Positions 41,037 to 51,551 of a DNA stretch of 64,000 nt are shown piece after piece. Made by a program: the position numbers and the translations under genes. The notes under the pieces are model-generated. The model saw only the letters and a program-made list of their open reading frames with translations, had not been told where the DNA came from and did not search any database. Where the stretch lies: positions 24,865 through 88,864 of the forward strand of contig CAZNPW010000006.1 in assembly GCA_964575185.1 (NCBI GenBank), read 5' to 3'. Source of the DNA: CAZNPW01 sp964575185 (lineage in GTDB: Bacteria; Pseudomonadota; Alphaproteobacteria; Rhodobacterales; Rhodobacteraceae). The stretch's first letter is position 1; each line of letters starts with the position of its first letter.

Positions 41037-41641
41037 CGCAGCACCCGCCGCGCGAGCATCACCCGCGCCAGCGCCGTCACCAGGCACAGCGTCCCGAACC
41101 CCCAGGCGAGCGGCGCGAAGGCGCCCGGCCACAGGCACAGCACGACGAAGAACAGGATCGTCTCGGTCCCCTCGAGCAGCCCCGCGGTGAAATACAGCGA
41201 CTTCTCCCCCCGCGCCGCCGTCTCCATCCCGCGCTTGGCGGCCATGATCGCGAAGCCGAGGAACGTGGCCCCGTTGGCGTAGAAGGCCATCAGCAGGAAC
41301 GCCCCCGCCACCCCGTTCGCGGCCGGGTCGCGCAGCACGAAGGCCATCGGGATCGCGCCGTAGAACAGGAAGTCGCAGCCGATGTCGAGAAAGCCGCCGA
41401 AGTCGGTCTTCCCGCGCACCCGTGCCACCGCCCCGTCCAGCCCGTCGGCCAGGCGGCTCAGCAGAAGCGGCCCCAGCGCCACCCAGGCCGGCCAGCCGAC
41501 CGCCACGATCGCCGCCGCGACCAGGCCGAAGCCCAGCCCGGCCAGCGTCACCCCGTCGGCGGTCGCCCCCAGCGCCGACAGCCCCCGGCCGGCGCGGTTC
41601 AGGGCCGGGTCGATCCGGCCGCGCATCCAGCCGTCAAGCAT
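41033..41641 (-). CDS. CDP-alcohol phosphatidyltransferase family protein
   Basis: 202 aa from ATG 41641; a GTG at 41665 would overlap the neighbouring leader. The metal-binding signature is DGAVARVRGKTDFGG followed by FLDIGCD (the DG-x2-AR-x8-G-x3-D-x3-D form). About six membrane spans. These enzymes join an alcohol to a CDP-diacylglycerol headgroup to make phospholipids. Substrate unknown; PgsA- or PcsA-type assignment is not supported by more than the motif. Confidence 0.85.
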   Translation of the reverse strand: MLDGWMRGRIDPALNRAGRGLSALGATADGVTLAGLGFGLVAAAIVAVGWPAWVALGPLLLSRLADGLDGAVARVRGKTDFGGFLDIGCDFLFYGAIPMAFVLRDPAANGVAGAFLLMAFYANGATFLGFAIMAAKRGMETAARGEKSLYFTAGLLEGTETILFFVVLCLWPGAFAPLAWGFGTLCLVTALARVMLARRVLR

Positions 41642-41712
41642 GGACACCCGCCGGTTGCGCCGCACGCCCCGTTTCGCCTACCCTTCCGCACATCCCGACG
41701 GAGGTTCCCCCC

Positions 41713-42177
41713 GTGCGCCCGATCCTCGCCCTCGCCGCCGCCTTCATCGTCACAGCCCTCCCCGCCCTGGCCTGCGAGACGCCCGCGAACCTTTCGGCCC
41801 TGCGCACCGAGGTCGTCGCGGGCATCAACGCCGCCCGTGCCGATGCCGGTCTGCCCGCCGTGCGCGAGCTATCCACGCTGACCGCCGTGGCGCAATCCCA
41901 CGCCTGCGACAACGCCGCGCGCGGGTCGATCGCGCATACCGGGTCGGACGGGCGCGACCTGACCGCGCGGCTGCGCGACGCGGGCTACCGCTTCGCGACC
42001 GCGGCCGAGAACACCGGCCGCGGCTTCGGCAGCGCCGACCGCGCGGTCGCCTGGTGGATGGCCAGCCCCCTGCACCGCGCCAACATCCTGAACCGCGCGG
42101 TCCGCGACGTGGGCGTCGGCGTCGCCATCGGCGACGGCACGCCCTACTGGGTGGTGGACTTCGGCGCGTCCCGCTAG
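41713..42177 (+). CDS. Secreted CAP/SCP-domain protein
   Basis: 154 aa from GTG 41713 with GGAGG about 8 bp upstream. Signal peptide RPILALAAAFIVTALPALAC, possibly with the Cys at the +1 position of a lipobox-like ALAC. The CAP fold has IAHTGSDGRDLTARLR, AENTGRGFGS, WMASPLHRANILNRAVRDVG and VGVAIGDGTPYWVVDFG. Bacterial CAP proteins are mostly of unknown function outside the inner membrane. Stop shared in CTAG with comEC. Confidence 0.88.
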   Translation: MRPILALAAAFIVTALPALACETPANLSALRTEVVAGINAARADAGLPAVRELSTLTAVAQSHACDNAARGSIAHTGSDGRDLTARLRDAGYRFATAAENTGRGFGSADRAVAWWMASPLHRANILNRAVRDVGVGVAIGDGTPYWVVDFGASR

Positions 42178-44261
42178 GGCGCGGCCCGCAGCACCTCCTC
42201 CGGCACCGGGCTGATCCGCCGGGTCCAGGCCCGCGCCTGGCCCTGCGCCACCGTCATCACCAGCGCGCCGGCCACCACGTCGACCGCGACCGGCCCGGTC
42301 CGCGCCAGCCGCCGCGCGTCCAGCATCGCGCAGGGGCCGGCATCGCCCACCTCGGCCGTGGTCACCACGAGGTCGAGCGTCGCGCAGGCCGCCGCCGCCG
42401 CCGCCGCCCCGCCACGCCCCTTGATGACCACGCCGCGAAACTCCCCCAGCACGAAGCCGCGCGCCCCGGCCTCGCCGGTGAACCCCGGCCGCCCCGCCGC
42501 CTCGGCCTGCGGCGCGAGGTCGCCGTCGTTCTCCAGCCACTGCCGCGCGGCGAAACTCCCCCCGCGCGGCGAGGACAGCGCCCGGCCCTCCGCACCCAGC
42601 AGCCCCGCGACCGCCCCGTCCCCCGCCACCAGCAGCGCGGGACGCGGCACGCCACCCCAGGCCACCAGCGCCGCGGCCACCGGCAGCGCGCCCCACCACC
42701 GCCCCCGCCCCGTCCAGGCCGCGACCCAGGCGAAGCCCAGCGTCATGACCGGCAGCACCCAGGGCCCGGGGGCGGGGATCGGGGTCACCGACCCCTCCCA
42801 GCCGGCGACCCAGAAGGCGACCCACAGGATCCACCGGCTCCCCTGCTCCATCACCCACAGCGCCGGGGCCGCGAGCCCGAAGGGCGCGAGGATCGCGGCC
42901 ACCGCGCCCGCGGGCATCACCACCGCACCCATCACCGGCACCGTCAGCAGGTTCGCGACCAGCCCGTAGTCGGCGAAGCGGTTGAAGGTCGCCGCCGCAT
43001 AGGGCGCGGTCGCGAACCCGGCCACGACCGAACTCACCACCAGCGTGAAGACCGGGATCGCCCAGCGCGGCAGCCGCTCGCGCAAGACCGCGCCGTCGAT
43101 CGCGCCGAAGGCCACGATCAGCGCGACGGTGGCGGCGAAGCTCATCTGGAACCCCGGCTCGGTCAGGCTTTCCGGCCGGTAGAGCAGGATCAGCGCCCCC
43201 GCCACCGCGACCGACCGCAACGACAGCGCCCGCCGGTCGAGCAAAATCGCCCCCAGCATCACCGCGACCATGATGAACGCGCGTTCCGTCGCGACGTTCG
43301 CCCCCGACAGCAGCAGGTAGAAGGCCGCGACCCCGAAGGCCACGACCGCGGCGATCTTCTTGGCGTCCACCCGCAGCGCCGCGGGCGGCACCAGCGCCAG
43401 GCCATGGCGGATCAGCGCGAAGACGAAGCCCACCAGGAACACCATGTTCATGCCGGAAATCGCCAGCAGATGCGCCAGCGACGAATCGCGCAGCGCCGCC
43501 ACCGCCTCGGGCGACAGGCCCGACCGGTCGCCGGTCATCACCCCCGCGGCGAAGGCCCCCGGGTCGCCCGGGATGGAGGACATGATCCCCTGCGCCAGAT
43601 AGGTCCGCGTCCGGTTGATCCACAGCGCGTTGCCCTGCGGCGTCTCCCACAGCACCACCGGGTTGCGCGTGTAGCCCACGCCCCCCAGCCGGTCGAAGAA
43701 GGCCATCCGCGCGAAATCGAACCCGCCGGGCTCCACCGGCCCCTCGGGCGGCGACAGATAGCCCGTCGTCATGACGACCTGCCCCGGCTCCGGCACCCAG
43801 TGCGGCTGCGCCTCCTGCACGCTGACCCGCACGCGCGCGGGCGTGCCGCCCACCGCCATCCCGTCCAGCACCACCCGGTCGAGCGTCACCCGCAGCGCGT
43901 CCGACTGGCTGCGGTCGATCAGCACCACCCGCCCCGTGATCGGCCCGAAATACCGCCCCTCCAGCACCGGCGCGGCCACGAGCCACAGCCGCAGCCCGCA
44001 GGCGAGCACGCCCGCCGCCAGGCACAGGCCCGCCGCCGCGGGCACCCGCCAGGCCTCCCCGCCGCGCGCCACCAGCCCCGCGCAGCCCACAGCCACCACC
44101 AGCGCCACGGCATAGGCCCCCGCCCCCGGCTCCACCGGCAGCGAGAACCAAAGGCCCACCGCGACCCCGATCAGCACCGGCACGAAGGCGAACAGCCGCC
44201 CCTGCCGCGCCGCCAGCGCCGCCTGCCACCCCGCCACCCGGATCGCCGGCAGTGCGACCAC
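42174..44261 (-). CDS. comEC: ComEC/Rec2 DNA-uptake channel protein
   Basis: 695 aa from GTG 44261; an in-frame start at 44417 would overlap gltX by over 90 bp. An N-terminal DUF4131-like region (about 20-170) is followed by the Competence domain with LAHLLAISGMNMVFLVGFVF, ANVATERAFIMV and LTEPGFQMSFAATVAL. It moves single-stranded DNA across the inner membrane. The C-terminal region lacks a recognisable metallo-beta-lactamase active site (HxHxDH), as in many alphaproteobacterial forms; it keeps only a beta-rich remnant. Divergent from gltX. Confidence 0.9.
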   Translation of the reverse strand: MVALPAIRVAGWQAALAARQGRLFAFVPVLIGVAVGLWFSLPVEPGAGAYAVALVVAVGCAGLVARGGEAWRVPAAAGLCLAAGVLACGLRLWLVAAPVLEGRYFGPITGRVVLIDRSQSDALRVTLDRVVLDGMAVGGTPARVRVSVQEAQPHWVPEPGQVVMTTGYLSPPEGPVEPGGFDFARMAFFDRLGGVGYTRNPVVLWETPQGNALWINRTRTYLAQGIMSSIPGDPGAFAAGVMTGDRSGLSPEAVAALRDSSLAHLLAISGMNMVFLVGFVFALIRHGLALVPPAALRVDAKKIAAVVAFGVAAFYLLLSGANVATERAFIMVAVMLGAILLDRRALSLRSVAVAGALILLYRPESLTEPGFQMSFAATVALIVAFGAIDGAVLRERLPRWAIPVFTLVVSSVVAGFATAPYAAATFNRFADYGLVANLLTVPVMGAVVMPAGAVAAILAPFGLAAPALWVMEQGSRWILWVAFWVAGWEGSVTPIPAPGPWVLPVMTLGFAWVAAWTGRGRWWGALPVAAALVAWGGVPRPALLVAGDGAVAGLLGAEGRALSSPRGGSFAARQWLENDGDLAPQAEAAGRPGFTGEAGARGFVLGEFRGVVIKGRGGAAAAAAACATLDLVVTTAEVGDAGPCAMLDARRLARTGPVAVDVVAGALVMTVAQGQARAWTRRISPVPEEVLRAAP

Positions 44262-44325
44262 CTTGCCCGCCCCCTTCCTTTTGCCTAAGCCCCGCCTACC
44301 CCCGGATGGTTTCGGAGTCCTTAAC

Positions 44326-45735
44326 GTGCCCCAGCCCGACAAGCAGGTCGTCACCCGCTTCGCGCCCTCGCCGACCGGCCATCTGCACATCGGCGGCGCG
44401 CGCACCGCGCTCTTCAACTGGCTCTACGCCCGCGGCCGCGGCGGCCGGTTCCTCCTGCGGATCGAGGACACCGACCGCGCCCGCTCCACCCCCGAGGCGA
44501 CCGAGGCCATCCTGACCGGCCTCGCCTGGCTCGGCCTCGACTGGGACGGCGAGGCCACGAGCCAGTTCGCCCGCCGCGACCGCCATGCGCAGGTCGCCCG
44601 CGACATGCTCGCCCGGGGTGCCGCCTACCGCGACTTCTCCACCCCGGACGAGATCGCGGCCTTCCGCGCGCAGGCCGAGGCCCGCGGCAGCTATGCCGTC
44701 TTCCACAGCCCCTGGCGCGACGCCGCCCCCGCGACCTGGCCCGACCGCCCCTTCGCCATCCGCATGAAGGCCCCGCAGACGGGCGAGACGGTGGTGCAGG
44801 ACGCCGTCCAGGGCCGCGTGGCCTTCGGGAACGAACAGCTCGACGACATGGTTGTGCTCCGGTCGGACGGGACCCCCACCTACATGCTGGCGGTCGTGGT
44901 CGACGACCACGACGCGGGGGTGACGCATGTGATCCGGGGCGACGACCACCTGAACAACGCGGGCCGCCAGCAGATGGTCTACGCCGCGATGGGCTGGGAC
45001 GTGCCCACCTGGGCGCACATCCCGCTGATCCACGGCCCCGACGGCAAGAAGCTGTCCAAACGCCACGGCGCGACCGCGCTCGGCGACTACCAGGCGCAGG
45101 GCTACCCGGCGGCGGCGATGCGCAACTACCTCGCGCGGCTCGGCTGGAGCCACGGCGACGACGAGATCTTCTCCGACGCGCAGGCGATGGAATGGTTCGA
45201 CCTCGCGGGCATCACCAGGGCCCCGGCACGGCTCGACTTCCGGAAACTCGCGCATGTCTCGGGCCGGCACATCGCGCGGATGGACGATGCTGCGCTGCTG
45301 CGCGACCTCGCCGCCTTCCGCGCCGCGACCGGCGCCCCGCCGCTGACGCCCGCGCAGACCGACATGCTGGCCCGCGCCCTGCCGACCTTGAAGGAACGCG
45401 CGAAGACCTACCCCGAAGTCCTTGACAAGGCGCATTTCCTCATGACCACGCGCCCCATCCTGCCGGACCCCGGGGCCGCCGCCGCGCTCGACGACCAGGG
45501 CCGCGCGCTTCTGGCCGACTTGACGCCGCAGTTGCGAAGTGCAGAGTGGACGAAGCCCGCGCTCGAAGCGATCCTGACCGCGGCGGCGCAGGCCCGGGGC
45601 ACGGGCTTCGGCACGATCGCGGCGCCGGTCCGGGCCGCGCTCGCCGGTCGCACCGTGACACCGGGCGTTTACGAAATGATGCTTGTCATCGGACAAGAGG
45701 AAACTGTTCTGCGGCTCGCCGACGTCGCTGCCTGA
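44326..45735 (+). CDS. gltX: Glutamyl-tRNA synthetase
   Basis: 469 aa from GTG 44326 with CGGAG 8 bases before. Class I synthetase motifs: HIGH-type PSPTGHLHIGG (14-24), KMSKS-type KKLSKRHG, and a Rossmann core with IRGDDHLNNAGRQQMVY. It charges tRNA-Glu. The charged tRNA is also the entry point of tetrapyrrole synthesis by the C5 route, but alphaproteobacteria use the C4 route, so that is not implied. gltA follows 29 bp later. Confidence 0.95.
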   Translation: MPQPDKQVVTRFAPSPTGHLHIGGARTALFNWLYARGRGGRFLLRIEDTDRARSTPEATEAILTGLAWLGLDWDGEATSQFARRDRHAQVARDMLARGAAYRDFSTPDEIAAFRAQAEARGSYAVFHSPWRDAAPATWPDRPFAIRMKAPQTGETVVQDAVQGRVAFGNEQLDDMVVLRSDGTPTYMLAVVVDDHDAGVTHVIRGDDHLNNAGRQQMVYAAMGWDVPTWAHIPLIHGPDGKKLSKRHGATALGDYQAQGYPAAAMRNYLARLGWSHGDDEIFSDAQAMEWFDLAGITRAPARLDFRKLAHVSGRHIARMDDAALLRDLAAFRAATGAPPLTPAQTDMLARALPTLKERAKTYPEVLDKAHFLMTTRPILPDPGAAAALDDQGRALLADLTPQLRSAEWTKPALEAILTAAAQARGTGFGTIAAPVRAALAGRTVTPGVYEMMLVIGQEETVLRLADVAA

Positions 45736-45764
45736 CGCCCCGCCGCCAGATGGGAGAGACCGAC

Positions 45765-47060
<1,296 letters not shown>

Positions 47061-47299
47061 AGGACGACCCGACCCGGGCCGACCCGGAACCTCCCGCAGC
47101 GGAAGCGCCGCACCGGGCGCGAGGGGGGGAGGCCCCGGATCGGGTCCGGGGCGCGCTGCCCGTGTCGGCAAGGCGGCGCGCGACGAAGGCCCGGGCATCT
47201 CCGGGCGATCCGCGGCACGCGTCCCCTGGGGCGCGTCGCGTTTCGCCGTCACGGGGGCGCTCTCCGGCCCCGGACCGGCGGCAGAGACGGGAGGCACCC
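47061..47299. other. Intergenic region after gltA with GC palindromes
   Basis: 239 bp. ACCCGGGCCGACCCGG with flank AACCTCCC (about 47082-47101) and CCCCGG-ATCGGGT-CCGGGG (about 47133-47151) are weaker members of the interspersed palindrome family. They may end the gltX-gltA transcript. No gene recognised. Confidence 0.5.
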
Positions 47300-47476
47300 A
47301 TGCCGATCACGCCCGGACAGGGAAAGGCGGTCGCGCGCGCCGCCCCGGCGCGGGCCTGCGCGTCCGGCCGCCAGGCCGGCGCGGTGGCGCGGCCCCTCCG
47401 CGCCGCCGCGGCAGGGGGACCGCGCAAAGGCGGGCCGGGCGACCGGCGGCGCGCCCGGTCGGGCGGGGCGCTCTGA
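47300..47476 (+). CDS. Small basic hypothetical protein upstream of the RTX protease
   Basis: 58 aa, MPITPGQGKAVARAAPARAC onward, very rich in Ala, Arg and Gly. GGGAGG lies 6 bases before the ATG and the stop overlaps the next start as TGATG. No family recognised. The good ribosome binding site and coupling support real translation, perhaps as a leader peptide. The biased composition could also arise by chance in GC-rich DNA. Confidence 0.4.
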   Translation: MPITPGQGKAVARAAPARACASGRQAGAVARPLRAAAAGGPRKGGPGDRRRARSGGAL

Positions 47477-47721
47477 TGCTGGCGGCGCTCGTGCTCGCGG
47501 GAACGGTGCTGGCGCAGTCGGTGCCCTGCCAGCGGCTCATGCTCGACGACGGCACCCGCGTCTGGGTCCAGGGCCTGCCCGAAGCCGCGGCACCCGGCAC
47601 CCGGGTCGTGCTTGACGGCGAATGGCGGAACTTGCGAAGCTGCAACGCGCGCGTCTTCGTCATCTCGCGCGTCCTGGACGGCCCGGGGGCGGTCCTGCCC
47701 GGCACAGGAGACCCGCCATGA
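47476..47721 (+). CDS. Small exported protein (DUF5818-like), coupled to the RTX protease
   Basis: 81 aa. A short hydrophobic leader (MLAALVLAGTVLAQS) then CQRLMLDDGTRVWVQGL, PGTRVVLDGEW and SCNARVFVISRVL. The pattern of a Cys, a DGT turn, a beta-barrel-like middle and a second Cys resembles small DUF5818 proteins. It starts on the TGATG junction and ends overlapping the protease start as ATGA. It may be a chaperone or inhibitor for the protease next door; that is inference from position. Confidence 0.6.
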   Translation: MLAALVLAGTVLAQSVPCQRLMLDDGTRVWVQGLPEAAAPGTRVVLDGEWRNLRSCNARVFVISRVLDGPGAVLPGTGDPP

Positions 47722-49934
47722 CCCTTCCCTCCGATCCCCGCTTCGCCGACCAGTGGCACCTGCGCAACACCGCCCCCGGCCAGTTCGACCTCAACGTCCG
47801 CTGGGCCTGGGACGCGGGGATCACCGGGGCGGGCGTTCGGGCCTTCGTGCTCGACGACGGGTTCGACGTGGCCCATGCCGACATCGCGCCGAACTACGTC
47901 CGCGCGGGCCAGATCGACTACGAACAGGGCGACTTCAACCCCGTGCCGCGCTTCGCGGCCGACAACCACGGCACCGCCGTCATGGGGCTGCTCGGGGCCG
48001 CGCGCAACGGCGTGGGGGCGGTCGGCGTCGCCTACGGCGTCGACCTGACGGGCATCCGCGGCTACAGCGACGACCGCGCCTCCGCGGGCACGATGAACGA
48101 CTACATCACCGACATCGGCCGCGGCATCACCCGCGCGGCGGCGCAGGGCGGCGACCTCCTCAGCATGTCGAACGGCTATGCCTCGGGCAACGCCTACTTC
48201 GGCTCCGGCCTGTCGGCCGCCGCGATCGACGCCGCCGTCGCCGCGGTCGGGGCCGCCGCCGCGACCGGGCGGGGGGGCCTCGGGCTCGTCATCGTCAAGG
48301 CCGCCGGCAACTCCCGCACGGAGGGCTGGAACACCAACATGTCCGAGGTGGACACCGACCCCCGCCTCGTCTCGGTCGCCGCCGTCGACCGCTTCGGCGC
48401 CGTCGACGACTACTCGAGCTACGGCGGCAACATCCTCGTCTCGGGCTTCGGCAGCCCGGGCCAGGTCGTCACCACCGACCGCACCGGCGCGCCGGGCTAC
48501 ACCCCCACCAACATCACCACCACCTTCGACGGCACCTCCGCCGCCACCCCCATGGTCGCGGGCGTCGTCGCCCTGATCCTCGACGCCAACGAAGCCCTCG
48601 GCTGGCGCGACGTCCAGGCCATCCTCGCCGCCAGCGCGCGGATCACCGGCTCGGGCACCGGCGGCGACGGCGCCACCCCCACGGGGTTCGAGCGCGACGT
48701 CTGGACCGCCAACCGCTCCGAGCAGTGGAACGGCGGCGGCTTCATGTTCTCCAACGACTACGGCTTCGGCCTCGTCGACGCCTCCGCCGCCGTCCGCCTC
48801 GCGCAGACCTGGTTCACGGGCGGCGGCAGCGCCGGCACCACCGCCTCGCAGGAGGTGCTGACCCGCGACCTCCTGAACGCGCCCCGGCGCATCCCCGACG
48901 ACACCCCCCGGGGCGTCGCGGTCTCCACCAGCATCGGCGCGGCGGGCGAGAACTTCCAGATCGACTACACCACCGTCACCATCACCATGTCGCCCCGGCA
49001 CACCTTCATGGGCGACCTCGTCATCCTGCTCGAAAACGGCGCGGGCGACGTGGCCGTCCTGCACAACCGCGAGGGCGGCGGCACCAACTTCCCAGGCACC
49101 TGGACCTTCACCACCCGCCAGTTCCAGGGCGAGGACGCGCAGGGCACCTGGACCCTCCGCGTCATCGACGCCGCCGGCGGCGACACGGGCCGACTGACCG
49201 ACGTGGTGATCCGCCAGTGGGGCGACGCGAACACCGTCGACGACCGCCTCGTCGTGACCGACCAGTTCGGCCTCTTCGCGGGCGAATCCGGGCGGCGGCT
49301 GATCGAGGACACCAACGGCGGACGCGACACGCTGAACGCCGCCGCCCTGTCGCAGGGCGCGACGATCATCCTCGACGCCGCGGCCACCAGCCGGATCGAC
49401 GGGGTGAACGCCCGCGTCGCCGCCTCGATCGAGAACGTCATCGGCGGCGCGGGGTCCGACCGCATCACCGGCAGCGCGGCGGCGAACCTGCTCCAGGGCC
49501 GCGACGGCAACGACAGCCTCTTCGGTGCCGCGGGGGCCGACGACCTGCGCGGCTCGAACGGGGCCGACCGCATCGACGGCGGCACCGGGCGCGACGTGCT
49601 GACGGGCGGCGGCGGGCCCGACAGCTTCGTCTTCACCGCCGCCCCCGGCGCGGCCAACGCCGACCGCATCACCGATTTCGACCCCGCGGGCGACCTGATC
49701 CGCCTCGACGACGCCGATTTCACCGGCCTCGCGCTCGGCACGCTGCGCATCGCGCAGTTCGTCGCCAACGCCGCCGGGCAGGCGACGCAGGCGGCCCAGC
49801 GGATCATCCAGGACACCGACAGCGGCGCGCTCTACTTCGACCGCGACGGCAGCGGCAGCGCGGCGCGCCGGATCTTCGCGGTGATCGACACCGGCACCCT
49901 CGTGCTCGACCGCTTCGACTTCGTGATCTTCTAG
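47718..49934 (+). CDS. Subtilisin-family (S8) serine protease with P domain and RTX tail
   Basis: 738 aa; AGGAG precedes ATG 47718. No classical signal peptide. The S8 triad is D46 (FVLDDGFD), H84 (DNHGTAVMG) and S274 (FDGTSAATPMVAG), with an oxyanion-type KAAGNSR. A proprotein-convertase P domain spans about 395-510 (ITMSPRHTFMGDLVILL, GTWTLRVIDAAGGD). Calcium-binding RTX repeats follow (about 575-640, VIGGAGSDRITGS, GRDGNDSLFGAAG) and a hydrophobic C-terminus DRFDFVIF, as in type I-secreted proteases. The related arrangement is kexin-like. The stop shares CTAG with selO. No hlyBD-type exporter is in the window. Confidence 0.92.
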   Translation: MTLPSDPRFADQWHLRNTAPGQFDLNVRWAWDAGITGAGVRAFVLDDGFDVAHADIAPNYVRAGQIDYEQGDFNPVPRFAADNHGTAVMGLLGAARNGVGAVGVAYGVDLTGIRGYSDDRASAGTMNDYITDIGRGITRAAAQGGDLLSMSNGYASGNAYFGSGLSAAAIDAAVAAVGAAAATGRGGLGLVIVKAAGNSRTEGWNTNMSEVDTDPRLVSVAAVDRFGAVDDYSSYGGNILVSGFGSPGQVVTTDRTGAPGYTPTNITTTFDGTSAATPMVAGVVALILDANEALGWRDVQAILAASARITGSGTGGDGATPTGFERDVWTANRSEQWNGGGFMFSNDYGFGLVDASAAVRLAQTWFTGGGSAGTTASQEVLTRDLLNAPRRIPDDTPRGVAVSTSIGAAGENFQIDYTTVTITMSPRHTFMGDLVILLENGAGDVAVLHNREGGGTNFPGTWTFTTRQFQGEDAQGTWTLRVIDAAGGDTGRLTDVVIRQWGDANTVDDRLVVTDQFGLFAGESGRRLIEDTNGGRDTLNAAALSQGATIILDAAATSRIDGVNARVAASIENVIGGAGSDRITGSAAANLLQGRDGNDSLFGAAGADDLRGSNGADRIDGGTGRDVLTGGGGPDSFVFTAAPGAANADRITDFDPAGDLIRLDDADFTGLALGTLRIAQFVANAAGQATQAAQRIIQDTDSGALYFDRDGSGSAARRIFAVIDTGTLVLDRFDFVIF

Positions 49935-51322
49935 GTCCCGCAGTAGGTCACGTGCGGCGCGAGCCCCGCGGGCGGCGGCAGCGTGAACCGCTCCGGCGCG
50001 TCGGCGAAGGGCCGCGCCAACGCGCCCAGCAGCTCGCGGAACGGTCCCATGTCCCCCGCCACGGCCGCCGCCAGCGCCGCCTCGACCACATGGTTGCGCG
50101 GGATGACCGCCGGGTTCGCCGCCCGCAGCCGCGCCGGATCGGGGCGCGCCGCCCGCCAGCGCGGCAGCCAGGCCCGCAAGGCACCCGGGTCGGCGAACAG
50201 CGGCGCGAGCGTCGCCTGATCCTCCACCGCACCGCCCAGCCGCCGGAAGGTCAGCGTCCAGTCCGCCGCCTGACCCTCCATCGCCGCCAGAAGCCCGTCC
50301 GCCAGCGTCCCGTCATCCCTCACGTCGAGCTTGCGGTTCATCTCCGCCACCCAGGCCGCCCGGTAGGCCGGCGCGATCCCGGCCAGCCGCTCGTTCAGCA
50401 TCGCGACGCTCGCCTCCGCGTCCTCGCCCATCAGCGGCACCAGCGCCTCGGCCAGCCGCGCCAGGTTCCAGCCCAGCACCAGCGGCTGGTTGCCGTAGGC
50501 ATAGCGCCCCTGCCGGTCGATCGAGGAAAACACCGTCCCCGGCGCATAGGCGTCCATGAAGGCGCAGGGGCCGTAGTCGATCGTCTCGCCCGAAATGGCC
50601 ATGTTGTCGGTGTTCATCACCCCGTGGATGAACCCCAGCCCCATCCACTGCGCCACCAGCCGCACCTGCCGCTCCGCCACCGCCTCCCACAGCGCCAGCG
50701 CACCCGCGCCGGCCTCGGGGTAGTGGCGCGCCAGCGCGTAGTCGACCAGCCGCCGCAGCATCGCCACGTCGCCCCGCGCGGCGAAGAACTGGAAGGTGCC
50801 GACCCGCAGGTGGCTCGCCGCCACCCGCACCAGCACCGCGCCCGGCTGCGGGGTCTCGCGGAACACCGGCGCACCCGTCGCCACGACCGCGAGCGCCCGC
50901 GTCGTCGGCACCCCCAGGGCGTGCATCGCCTCGCCCATCAGGTATTCGCGCAGCATCGGCCCCAGGCCCGCATAGCCGTCGCCGCCGCGGCTGAAGGGCG
51001 TCGGCCCCGACCCCTTCAGGTGGATGTCCCACCGCCGCCCGCCATGGACATGCTCGCCCAGCAGCAGCGCCCGCCCGTCGCCGAGCGAGGGCGAGAACCC
51101 CCCGAACTGGTGCCCCGCATAGGCCTGCGCGATCGGCTGCGCGCCCTCCGGCACCTTCGCCCCCGCCAGCACCTCCGCCGTCAGCGCCGCAGGGTGAAGC
51201 CCCATCTCGGCCGCCAGCCCTTCGTTGAGGATGACCGTGCGCGGCTCGGGGGGCACGGCGGGGGCCTGCGCGACGAAGGCCCCGGCCAGGTCGCGCGCAT
51301 AGGAGTTGTCGAAGGTGAACAT
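49931..51322 (-). CDS. selO: SelO/YdiU-family protein AMPylase
   Basis: 463 aa. Pseudokinase-fold SelO motifs: AQAYAGHQFGGFSPSLGDGR, DIHLKGSGPTPFSRGGDGYA, FIHGVMNTDNMAISGETIDYGPC and the C-terminal YCGT with a cysteine where animal SelO has selenocysteine. It transfers AMP from ATP to protein hydroxyls in response to oxidative stress. It is convergent with the protease and 229 bp from the Lrp gene upstream, a space that holds repeat copy B. Confidence 0.93.
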   Translation of the reverse strand: MFTFDNSYARDLAGAFVAQAPAVPPEPRTVILNEGLAAEMGLHPAALTAEVLAGAKVPEGAQPIAQAYAGHQFGGFSPSLGDGRALLLGEHVHGGRRWDIHLKGSGPTPFSRGGDGYAGLGPMLREYLMGEAMHALGVPTTRALAVVATGAPVFRETPQPGAVLVRVAASHLRVGTFQFFAARGDVAMLRRLVDYALARHYPEAGAGALALWEAVAERQVRLVAQWMGLGFIHGVMNTDNMAISGETIDYGPCAFMDAYAPGTVFSSIDRQGRYAYGNQPLVLGWNLARLAEALVPLMGEDAEASVAMLNERLAGIAPAYRAAWVAEMNRKLDVRDDGTLADGLLAAMEGQAADWTLTFRRLGGAVEDQATLAPLFADPGALRAWLPRWRAARPDPARLRAANPAVIPRNHVVEAALAAAVAGDMGPFRELLGALARPFADAPERFTLPPPAGLAPHVTYCGT

Positions 51323-51408
51323 GCCCCCGATATGGCCCGGACCGCCGCCCGATGCACCCCCCGGGCGCGCCCTTGCGGCGATTCGCGCGCACCCGTCAAC
51401 GACGGCCG

Positions 51409-51507
51409 GATGGAAGACAACCGGAAGACGCGCGGAAGACGCGCGGAAGACGCCGGGAAGACAGCGGAAAACGCCCCGATTCAGCCCGTTACCGCCCAGT
51501 CCTCACG
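51409..51507. repeat. GGAAGAC 11-bp-period repeat cassette, copy B
   Basis: GGAAGAC starts at 51412, 51423, 51434, 51445 and 51456, then GGAAAAC at 51466: the same six units and spacings as copy A at 758-818. The tail ACGCCCCGATTCAGC, then GTTACCGC and GTCCTCAC, also matches copy A. On the minus strand it lies 45 bp after the stop of the Lrp gene, as copy A lies after the HNH gene. It sits in the 229-bp gap before selO, which has no other recognisable feature. Confidence 0.8.
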
Positions 51508-51551
51508 CAACTCCCCGACCACCGCCCGCAGGCCCCGCTTTCCGAAAGATG

